Of a DNA stretch of 64,000 nt, positions 8,132 to 15,365 are shown piece by piece; within the stretch, counting starts at the first letter, position 1; every line of letters begins with the position of its first letter. The position numbers and the translations under genes are program-made. The notes below the pieces were generated by a model, which saw only the letters and a program-made list of their open reading frames with translations, was not told the origin of the DNA and searched no databases. This DNA is from a bacterium (GTDB taxonomy: Bacteria > Bacillota > Clostridia > Lachnospirales > Lachnospiraceae), in assembly GCA_004562765.1 (NCBI GenBank), contig SFRL01000002.1, positions 48,737 to 112,736 on the forward strand. Direction: 5' to 3'.

Positions 8132-9403
8132 TTACTGTAATTTCCCCTTGAACTCATCGAAGCAGTCAAATGTCGCAAAGTAGTCTGCGATCGTCTCTGC
8201 ACGACGGATCAGCTTTGGTGTGCCATCCTCCTGTAACAGGATCTCGGAAGACCACAGTCTGCCGTTGTAGTTGTAACCCATCGCAAAACCGTGTGCACCG
8301 GTATCGTGAATGACTAACAGATCGCCCTTGTCGATCTTCGGCAGCATGCGATCGATGGCAAATTTGTCATTGTTCTCGCAGAGCGCACCAACAATATCAT
8401 ACATGTGTTCACAGGGCTGATCTTCTTTTCCCATAACGGTAATGTGATGATATGCACCATACATAGCCGGACGCATCAGATTTGCTGCGCAGGCATCCAC
8501 GCCAATGTACTCTTTATAAGTATGCTTCTCATGGATCGCCTTCGTTACCAGACAGCCATAAGGTCCCATCATGAAACGTCCCATCTCTGTATAGATCGCC
8601 ACGTCACCAAGTCCCGCCGGTACTAAGATCTCGTCATATACCTGATGAACGCCTGCTCCGATCGCCGCAATATCATTCGGTGTCTGATCCGGCTTATAGG
8701 CGATGCCGACACCACCGGAAAGATTGATAAAGCTGATCTCGATGCCAAGCTCCTGCTTGATCTCCACAACGAGATTGAACAATGTGCGCGCCAGTGCCGG
8801 ATAATAATCATTTGTCACCGTATTGCTCACAAGGAACGAATGCAGTCCAAAACGCTTTGCGCCTTTCTCCTTTAAGATCCTGTAACCCTGGAAGAGCTGT
8901 GCTTTTGTCAGACCGTATTTTGCATCTCCGGGGTTGTCCATAATGCCGTTACTGATCTCATATACCCCGCCCGGATTGTAACGCAGGCTGATCGTCTCGG
9001 GAATATGTCCCAGCGTCTGTTCCAAAAACTCAATGTGTGTAAAATCATCCAGATTGATGATCGCACCAAGTTCCTCTGCCTTTACAAACTCCTCCGCAGG
9101 TGTATCATTTGAGGAAAACATGATGTCCTCGCCGCGGATATCACAGGCATCTGAGAGAACCAGTTCTGCCATGGAAGAACAGTCACAGCCACAGCCATAC
9201 TCATGCAGGATCTTGATCAAAAACGGGTTGGGTGTTGCCTTTACCGCAAAATACTCTTTATATCCTTTATTCCACGCAAATGCATCCTTCACTGCCTGTG
9301 CGTTGGCGCGAATTCCTTTCTCATCATATAAATGAAAAGGCGTCGGATATTCTTTTACGATCGCATCCAACTGCTCCTTTGTCACAAATGTCTCTTTTTT
9401 CAT
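8132..9403 (-). CDS. lysA: diaminopimelate decarboxylase
   Basis: A 423-residue fold-III pyridoxal-phosphate enzyme that decarboxylates meso-diaminopimelate to L-lysine. The cofactor lysine is K55 in FAVKATPNP. The glycine-rich phosphate-binding loop LSGGVGI, the partner-subunit motif CENND and GAHGFAMGYNYNGR near the C-terminus fit LysA. HSFLVSN replaces the more usual histidine-glycine motif, as in many clostridial homologues. It stands alone with its own terminator. No lysine riboswitch fits in the short gap upstream. Confidence 0.93.
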   Translation of the reverse strand: MKKETFVTKEQLDAIVKEYPTPFHLYDEKGIRANAQAVKDAFAWNKGYKEYFAVKATPNPFLIKILHEYGCGCDCSSMAELVLSDACDIRGEDIMFSSNDTPAEEFVKAEELGAIINLDDFTHIEFLEQTLGHIPETISLRYNPGGVYEISNGIMDNPGDAKYGLTKAQLFQGYRILKEKGAKRFGLHSFLVSNTVTNDYYPALARTLFNLVVEIKQELGIEISFINLSGGVGIAYKPDQTPNDIAAIGAGVHQVYDEILVPAGLGDVAIYTEMGRFMMGPYGCLVTKAIHEKHTYKEYIGVDACAANLMRPAMYGAYHHITVMGKEDQPCEHMYDIVGALCENNDKFAIDRMLPKIDKGDLLVIHDTGAHGFAMGYNYNGRLWSSEILLQEDGTPKLIRRAETIADYFATFDCFDEFKGKLQ

Positions 9404-9517
9404 CGCTATATCCTCTTTTCGTAAAATTTAAAACAAATTATACTCTATACTATTTGAAAAGGCAACAGTAAGTTTGAACTAACTCCTTTGATTCTGAAAA
9501 AACGAAGAATCGAAAGT

Positions 9518-10498
9518 CTAATAACCGAAATATGCGTCAATCCCATCAGCCAGACCCTTCACCATGGCCTTTTGTCCGGAAGCCGATGCCATGTAACGGT
9601 CTTCCGTCGCATTCGTCATAAAGCCCAGTTCGATCAGGGTCGTCGGTACGGTGCTCCAGTTTGTTCCGGTCAGATCATCCCGATAGGATATACCACGGTT
9701 GCGCAACCCTGTTTCCTTACAATATGCGCTGATCAGCGCCTTGGACAGCTTATTACTCTTACTGTACAGCTTGCTGATATAACGGTTGGAAGAAGACGGG
9801 CAGAGCGCGGTGGCTCCCCGCGCTGAGGATACGCCTCCATCCGCGTGAATGCGCACGCAGATATCCGCACCGCTCTCGTTGATCCGCAGTGCACGTTCCT
9901 TATTGGAAATATTGACATCATTCTTTGTTCGGGTCATGACCACCTCATAACCCCTGTCCAGCAATTCTGTCTTTAGTTTTTTTGCCACCTCAAGGGTCAA
10001 CTGATATTCCGGCTTTCCGGTGGCGATACCGCGTGTGCCGCCCGCCACCTTTGCCTTGTACGTTGACGAACCGGGACCGTTTGGCTCTGTACTGCTGTCT
10101 CCCCGCAGCTGGTGTCCGGGATCAATACCGATCACTTTCTTTCCGTTGACCTGTAAAAGTACAGATATCTTCTCTCCGCCGCAACTGGCATAAATATGTG
10201 TTTTTCCGTAACGCTTTGCCTTGACCTTTCCGGTCTTACTTACCGAGGCGATCTTTTCATTGCCGACAGACCATGTCACTGTCTTTGTTGTATTGACATT
10301 AAACTGATAAGTTTTCCCTGCCGTCAGCTTTTTCACTGACTTTGTAAAAGCCAGCGGCGCTATTTTTCCGCCGGTTTCTGCCTGTGCGGGAACGGCCATG
10401 ACTACCGCCAGCATGATACACAGGAAAGCGGTGATCAAACACTTTCGTTTCTCTGTCATAAATACCTTCTTAATACAATGTCTCATTCTGCTTTTCAT
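9518..10498 (-). CDS. exported N-acetylmuramoyl-L-alanine amidase with Ig-like domain
   Basis: A 326-residue secreted wall hydrolase. The signal peptide ends near VPAQA. A Big2-like domain follows at about residues 50-125 (KKLTAGKTYQFNV, WSVGNEKIASVSKTGKV), then an Amidase_3 domain at about 125-325. Zinc ligands and catalytic residues are visible: GIDPGHQ, Glu in PEYQLTLEVAKKL, VRIHADG and TTLIELGFM. It cleaves the amide between muramic acid and the stem peptide. The start at 10498 has GGAG seven bases upstream; in-frame ATGs further up overlap mgtE. It lies 28 bases after mgtE and may be cotranscribed with it. Confidence 0.93.
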   Translation of the reverse strand: MKSRMRHCIKKVFMTEKRKCLITAFLCIMLAVVMAVPAQAETGGKIAPLAFTKSVKKLTAGKTYQFNVNTTKTVTWSVGNEKIASVSKTGKVKAKRYGKTHIYASCGGEKISVLLQVNGKKVIGIDPGHQLRGDSSTEPNGPGSSTYKAKVAGGTRGIATGKPEYQLTLEVAKKLKTELLDRGYEVVMTRTKNDVNISNKERALRINESGADICVRIHADGGVSSARGATALCPSSSNRYISKLYSKSNKLSKALISAYCKETGLRNRGISYRDDLTGTNWSTVPTTLIELGFMTNATEDRYMASASGQKAMVKGLADGIDAYFGY

Positions 10499-10526
10499 TC
10501 TTTTCTCCGGATCATTTGAAAACACG

Positions 10527-11939
10527 TCAGACGATCGCGACATGCAAAACATTTAATAATAAGATCCATGCCAGTCCGTAATAGGTCACTACCGCCACAA
10601 GATCGTTGACGGTTGAGATCAGCGGTCCGGACGCAACTGCCGGATCAACGTGAATCTTGTTGAAAAAGAGCGGGATCACGGTTCCGGTAAGGCTGGAGAT
10701 CGTCATTGCCACCAGAAGCGCCAATCCGATACAGCCGGAGATCGGAAATGCCGTTCCCAACGCCTGCCCTTTGATAAAAGCCAGATAACAACCGATAAAT
10801 ACAAATGCAATACTTCCCAGCAGCAATCCGTTTGCCATGCCGACACGGATCTCTTTGAATACCAGATACAGCTTCTGTTTTCCCTCCAGATTCTCATCCA
10901 TGAGCACGCGCAGCGTCACTGCCAGGGACTGTGTGCCCACATTTCCTGACATACCCAGCGTCAACGACTGGAAGGTAACGATCAGCGTCAGCTCCGACAT
11001 GACATGCTCAAACAGACCGGTGATCGTAGATACACCAAGACCCATGATAAAAAGTACGACCAGCCACGGAACTCTCTTTTTCATGGATTCCAGCAGCGAT
11101 TCGTTCAGATCTTCCTCCGCGGTCAAACCTGCGAACATCGCGTAGTCTTCACCCATTTCCTCATCGACCATCTCGATCAGGTCATGCGCTGTCACGACAC
11201 CGATGACACGATTGTCATTGTCCAGAACAGGGATCGTATCCTCTGAATAATCCTTTAATTCCTCAATACAATCGCTGATATCCTCTTTCGCGTATACATA
11301 GGGGAAAGATGTGGCGATCAGGCTCTCCAGCTCATCATGCTCCCGCGCGATGATCAGATCATTCAGACTCAGCGCACCGTAAAAGGTTCCGTTTTTGTTT
11401 ACCACGTACATGGTAGAAATATTGTCGTGATCCGCCGCCTGCTCCACAAGGGATTTCATGGCTTCTTTGATCGTCAGATCACGGCTGATCAGAATAAAGT
11501 TGGTAGACATGTAACTACCGATCTCATCCTCATCATAGGATGCAATACGCTCTACATCCTTCTTCGTATCGATATCCAGAAGCGCCTCGACCTGCGCGCG
11601 CTCCTCCTCATCCAGCTCATCAAGGATATCACTGATCTCATCCGCATCCATGGATGCCAGGATCTCAGCCACTTTTTCCGCACTGATCTCCTGCATGTAA
11701 TCCTTGATCTCATCTTCCTCTACATATGAGAATACCTCTGAAATGCGCTCTGCGCTCAAGATCATGAACAGACGCTTTCTGGCATCCTTGTCCAGATGCT
11801 GCAGCAGTGACGCAATATCGTTTTCATGATAATCATCCAGACGCTCGCGCAGCTCGGAGGGCTTCGCATCGGAGTCTAAAATTTCCAACAGTTCCGCCTC
11901 ATAATCGGGGCGCTCCGGAATAAATAATTCTTCTTCCAC
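10527..11939 (-). CDS. mgtE: MgtE magnesium transporter
   Basis: About 470 residues. The acidic N domain at about 1-125 (ELLEILDSDAKPSELRERL, superhelical repeats) is followed by a CBS pair at about 130-255 and five membrane helices from about 285 onward (NVGTQSLAVTLRVL, AMTISSLTGTVIPLFF). MgtE is a Mg2+ channel gated by Mg2+ bound between its N and CBS domains. I prefer the GTG start at 11939 because AAAGGAG lies 13 bases upstream and the family begins there; longer ATG starts at 12017 or 11975 have no ribosome site and enter the leader terminator region. Its leader carries an attenuator, described separately. Confidence 0.95.
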   Translation of the reverse strand: MEEELFIPERPDYEAELLEILDSDAKPSELRERLDDYHENDIASLLQHLDKDARKRLFMILSAERISEVFSYVEEDEIKDYMQEISAEKVAEILASMDADEISDILDELDEEERAQVEALLDIDTKKDVERIASYDEDEIGSYMSTNFILISRDLTIKEAMKSLVEQAADHDNISTMYVVNKNGTFYGALSLNDLIIAREHDELESLIATSFPYVYAKEDISDCIEELKDYSEDTIPVLDNDNRVIGVVTAHDLIEMVDEEMGEDYAMFAGLTAEEDLNESLLESMKKRVPWLVVLFIMGLGVSTITGLFEHVMSELTLIVTFQSLTLGMSGNVGTQSLAVTLRVLMDENLEGKQKLYLVFKEIRVGMANGLLLGSIAFVFIGCYLAFIKGQALGTAFPISGCIGLALLVAMTISSLTGTVIPLFFNKIHVDPAVASGPLISTVNDLVAVVTYYGLAWILLLNVLHVAIV

Positions 11940-11990
11940 TTTTACTCTATGTCTCCTTTCTTCCAATCTTATCATCTGAAAAAAGGGCAT

Positions 11991-12033
11991 AAAAAATCCA
12001 TCGTTTTTCCAAACCAATGAAACGAACGATGGA
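11991..12033 (-). terminator. leader terminator (attenuator) before mgtE
   Basis: On the minus strand the stem TCCATCGTT/AACGATGGA (12025-12033 and 11997-12005) is followed directly by TTTTTT (11996-11991), 52 bases before the mgtE start. Its 5' arm can instead pair with an upstream segment at 12108-12118 (10 of 11 pairs). Confidence 0.8.
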
Positions 12034-12051
12034 CATCAGAAATGCTTCAGA

Positions 12052-12153
12052 TCATGAAAACCGGGTGTAACCACGATCCATTTCTGAAATCTGAAACGCT
12101 TTATGCTGTCTATCGTTCATCTGTTTATGCCCGTGACTATCAGAACTGTCCAT
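12052..12153 (-). CDS. possible leader peptide of mgtE (33 codons)
   Basis: A short frame starts at the ATG at 12153, preceded by AGAGGGTGAG, and ends at TGA at 12052. It encodes 33 residues rich in Asp, Ser, His and Gln, starting MDSSDSHGHKQ. It lies wholly inside the transcript predicted from the promoter at 12191-12219. Its codons 12-16 coincide with the antiterminator-like segment, so a translating ribosome would mask it. Whether it is translated is not known; the ATG also sits next to a potential closing stem. Confidence 0.4.
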   Translation of the reverse strand: MDSSDSHGHKQMNDRQHKAFQISEMDRGYTRFS

Positions 12154-12177
12154 GGTCTCACCCTCTTTCTAAATATT

Positions 12178-14205
12178 TCACATTTGTTTTATCGTATCAT
12201 TCCGGAAATTGATTGTCAAGAAGTCATTTGTCGGCGGCTGGCAGGAATGATCCATACATGCATAGTACGTGGTATGGTCATTTTTCAAGGGATATCTTTT
12301 ATCCGGCTGATCCCGGATCACCACCTCTGTATCCAGTGGGATCCGACACGCCAGTCCGCCCAGATCCTGCGCGTCTTTACGCACGATCGTGATCCGGTCC
12401 GGTTCATCCGCATCATCCAATAAAGCCAGAAGATACATGGCATAACCGGCCGGATAACCGTCCGCCTCGGCACACATATAGGAAAGCTGCTCTTTGGACA
12501 GCTTTTTCAGCCACACATCATCCGTGAGATATGACAGCCGGACCAAATCGTATGCCATTGCGGAATTCCCGCTGAAAACAGCTCCGTCATAGGTCTCCTT
12601 GGGGCGCAAAACCAACTGCTCATGCTCATTTCCGTACAGAAAAAATCCGCCGTGCTCCTCATCATAAAAGTCAGAAACTGTTTTTTTGCAAAGCGCCGTC
12701 GCCCGCTCCAGCCAGGAGCCGTCCAGTGTTGCCTCATACAGAGCCAGCAGCGCATAAATGCTGAAGGCATAATCGTCTAAAAATCCCTTCTCTCCACGCT
12801 GTCCGTTCCTGTAACTGACATACAATGTATCATCCTCGCATAAATGAGTGCTGATAAACGTCCACGCCTGCAACGCCGTGTCAAGATAAATGTGTTTTCC
12901 ACTCACCCGGTACAGACTGCACAATGCTGCGATCATCAGAGCATTCCAGGAGGTCAGGATCTTATCATCCAGATGCAGCGCGTATCTGTGACTACGGTAT
13001 TCATACACGGCTGCGCGGTATTCATCCATCCGTTTTTGCTCTGTAAATATCTCACCATCTTCCGCTTTCTCCATGTGATGCAAAAGATTCGGAATACTTT
13101 TTCCCTCAAAATTTCCGCTCTCGGTAATATCAAAATATCTGTTGAATTCCTTTCCTGCACTCTCACCAAGTACCTGTGTGATCTCTGATGGCTGAAACAA
13201 GTAATACTTCCCCTCTTCCCCCTCGCTGTCCGCATCCTTTGCACTGTAAAAAGCGCCCTCAGGAGAAGTCATTTCCCGCAGGATAAAAAGCGCTGTCTTC
13301 TGCGCCACATCCAGATAAATATCCTTTTTTGTGAGCTGAAATGCCTTACAGTATGCCGACAACAGCAATGCATTGTCATACAGCATCTTTTCAAAATGAG
13401 GCACGAGAAAATACGGATCTGTGGAATATCTGCAAAAGCCACCTCCGATATGGTCAAACATGCCGCCCCGATACATCTGCATCAATGTCTTTTCCACCAT
13501 TTTAAGCGTATCCCGATCCCCGTTCTTCTCATAACAGCGCATGAGAAACAACAAATTGTGCGGAGTCGGAAATTTCGGTGCTTCTCCAAACCCGCCATAT
13601 CTTTCGTCAAAGCTCTCTTTGAAGATCGCCACTGCATGAGCGATCAGCCTTGCCGCCTGGTCGTCAAACGCACTCCGGCCTGCCGGAAAGCTGCTTTTTT
13701 GCAACGCTTTTTTCTGCAGGATCGACGTAATCTCTTCTGCGGATTCCAGCAGCCGCTCCCGGTTCGTCTCCCACCGCTCCTGCACCTGCAGCAGCAGTTC
13801 CTTCAATCCGATCCGTCCGTAAACAGAAGTCTTTGGAAAATAAGTACCCGCAAAAAAGGGCTTCTGCTCCGGTGTCAGAAAGATCGTCGTCGGCCACCCG
13901 CCGCTCCCCGTAAAAGCCTGACACACGGTCATATAAATATTGTCAATATCCGGACGCTCCTCCCTGTCAACCTTGATGGAGATAAAGTACCGGTTTAAGA
14001 TCTCTGCGATGTCTTCGTCCTCAAAGCTCTCGTGTGCCATGACATGACACCAGTGACAGGTGCTGTATCCGATGCTTAAAAAAATCGGTTTGTCCTCTTC
14101 TTTGGCACGCAAAAATGCCTCTTCACACCATGGATACCAGTCCACCGGATTATCTGCATGCTGCAACAGATAAGGGCTTGTCTGATCTTTCAAATGGTTT
14201 TTCAT
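12178..14205 (-). CDS. DUF255 thioredoxin-like / glycosidase-fold protein (YyaL family)
   Basis: A 675-residue cytoplasmic protein of the YyaL/SSP411 family. The N-terminal 160 residues form a thioredoxin-like domain with SPYLLQHADNPVDWYPW and a CHWC pair at C50/C53. The rest resembles the six-hairpin (alpha/alpha)6 fold of N-acylglucosamine epimerases (PHFEKMLYDNALLL, SAKDADSEGEEGKYY, LTSWNALMIAAL). The biochemical role is not established. The start at 14205 (nine bases after AGGAGG) is preferred over the ATG at 14211. Its last codons contain the promoter of the mgtE leader. Confidence 0.92.
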   Translation of the reverse strand: MKNHLKDQTSPYLLQHADNPVDWYPWCEEAFLRAKEEDKPIFLSIGYSTCHWCHVMAHESFEDEDIAEILNRYFISIKVDREERPDIDNIYMTVCQAFTGSGGWPTTIFLTPEQKPFFAGTYFPKTSVYGRIGLKELLLQVQERWETNRERLLESAEEITSILQKKALQKSSFPAGRSAFDDQAARLIAHAVAIFKESFDERYGGFGEAPKFPTPHNLLFLMRCYEKNGDRDTLKMVEKTLMQMYRGGMFDHIGGGFCRYSTDPYFLVPHFEKMLYDNALLLSAYCKAFQLTKKDIYLDVAQKTALFILREMTSPEGAFYSAKDADSEGEEGKYYLFQPSEITQVLGESAGKEFNRYFDITESGNFEGKSIPNLLHHMEKAEDGEIFTEQKRMDEYRAAVYEYRSHRYALHLDDKILTSWNALMIAALCSLYRVSGKHIYLDTALQAWTFISTHLCEDDTLYVSYRNGQRGEKGFLDDYAFSIYALLALYEATLDGSWLERATALCKKTVSDFYDEEHGGFFLYGNEHEQLVLRPKETYDGAVFSGNSAMAYDLVRLSYLTDDVWLKKLSKEQLSYMCAEADGYPAGYAMYLLALLDDADEPDRITIVRKDAQDLGGLACRIPLDTEVVIRDQPDKRYPLKNDHTTYYACMDHSCQPPTNDFLTINFRNDTIKQM
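12191..12219 (-). promoter_or_regulatory. strong promoter for the mgtE leader
   Basis: TTGACA (12219-12214) and TACGAT (12196-12191) are separated by exactly 17 bp. They lie in the last codons of the upstream DUF255 gene, so transcription would begin near 12184 and give a leader of about 245 nt. Confidence 0.7.
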
Positions 14206-14312
14206 GCGCATACTCCTCCTGCCTCTTCTCGCGGCTAAACTGTGATATGTACCTAGTATGTATTTTCTGCGCAAAATTATGAGGCCGCAGATGTAATTCC
14301 TGTCCGGAAAAA

Positions 14313-14348
14313 GCAAAAAAACAGGACGAGGATTTCCTCGTCCTGTTT
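14313..14348 (-). terminator. intrinsic terminator of the secreted-protein gene
   Basis: The 14-bp stem AAACAGGACGAGGA/TCCTCGTCCTGTTT (14319-14332 and 14335-14348) is followed on the minus strand by a run of T. Confidence 0.9.
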
Positions 14349-14373
14349 CAATTCATGTGTTTTCAAATGTGTA

Positions 14374-15243
14374 TTATTTTGAAAAATCAGGAAAGTTAAA
14401 CTTTGTTGCCTTGTTGTAATTCTTGTAGACAGCCGTTGTTTTTGCAGATGAGCATGAGAAAGAAAAACTCTCTGTCTCATCCGTACTCTCCTCATCCATG
14501 CCGCTCATCTCATTCATTGCTGCAGCCATATTCTTATAAAGGCTGTCACAAAATGCCGTCATATCCATAGTCATCTTTACCGGCAGATAATTCTTCTTAT
14601 TGATCCACAGGGTTATCTGGATCGGATCCGTTGATTTAAAATCAATGCCTAACTGTGCTAACTGCTCACTGTCGATTCCCATCGCCTGCATTGCTTCATC
14701 CATTGCTGAACCGTCCATCTTTGCTTCGATCTGTACCGTATCGATCTTATTTACTTTCACACTTTTCTTTACAATCTTTGCCGCGGAATACATAGATGTA
14801 TCCAGCGAACCAGACATACCGGACATATTTTTATACAATTCCGTATAATCTTCCTTTTCGTAAGGTTCACCATCTACAGAAGTAAATGCATAGACTTTTC
14901 CCTTTGAAGTCTCTTTCAGGTAAACAACGCTCTTACTTGTCTGTGTCGTACCGGCAGCTGTAACCTTCGATGTTGTGACAGCTTTTGACTTGATCGGATC
15001 CTGGAAGATGATCTGTTTATTCGTCTGCTTTATATCCATACTCTGTCCGTTCATATCCATCGTCATGGAAGTTGTCTGCGTTGCCTCATAAGATTTTGCT
15101 TTTTTAGAAGCCTTCTCCATCTTTGTGAGATACTGCTTTGCAGTCAGTGTCGCGGCGCTTGCCGGTGTGACACTTCCCAACACACTGGCAGCCACTGCCA
15201 AAGTCAACAGACCTGCCATCAGTTTCTTCTTAATAATTCCCAT
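14374..15243 (-). CDS. secreted protein, DUF6612-like
   Basis: A 289-residue exported protein. The signal peptide (MGIIKKKLMAGLLTLAVAAS) ends near PASA/ATL. The mature part begins with a Lys-rich helix (KMEKASKKAKSY) and continues as alternating beta strands with repeated Met and Thr. This pattern resembles the LolA/LppX-like half-barrel of clostridial DUF6612 lipoproteins, but there is no lipobox Cys. Elements such as INKKNYLPVKMTMDMT fit that fold. The function is unknown; binding of a hydrophobic ligand or the envelope is a guess. AAGGAGG precedes the ATG and a strong terminator follows. Confidence 0.7.
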   Translation of the reverse strand: MGIIKKKLMAGLLTLAVAASVLGSVTPASAATLTAKQYLTKMEKASKKAKSYEATQTTSMTMDMNGQSMDIKQTNKQIIFQDPIKSKAVTTSKVTAAGTTQTSKSVVYLKETSKGKVYAFTSVDGEPYEKEDYTELYKNMSGMSGSLDTSMYSAAKIVKKSVKVNKIDTVQIEAKMDGSAMDEAMQAMGIDSEQLAQLGIDFKSTDPIQITLWINKKNYLPVKMTMDMTAFCDSLYKNMAAAMNEMSGMDEESTDETESFSFSCSSAKTTAVYKNYNKATKFNFPDFSK

Positions 15244-15365
15244 CGTTCAATCCTCCTTGTATATGACGGTATATTTTTGTACCAACACATTGGTATACAA
15301 ACAAAGATACCAGTTTTTCCCTACAATTACAAGCCGTTTAGTACAAATCGTTTACCGGCTTCCCG

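Noticed and set aside
9404..9517. Lysine riboswitch or attenuator for lysA
   Set aside because: The gap before lysA is far too short for the L-box and shows no conserved segments.
10527..12017. Longer MgtE starting at ATG 12017
   Set aside because: It would begin inside the leader terminator and has no ribosome site; the GTG at 11939 follows AAAGGAG.
12018..12184. M-box (ykoK) Mg2+ riboswitch in front of mgtE
   Set aside because: The conserved M-box blocks could not be found, so only an unclassified leader is claimed. An Infernal search would settle this.
13396..13998. A 200-residue open frame on the plus strand
   Set aside because: It is antisense to the DUF255 gene, whose motifs are continuous through the region, and has no family features.
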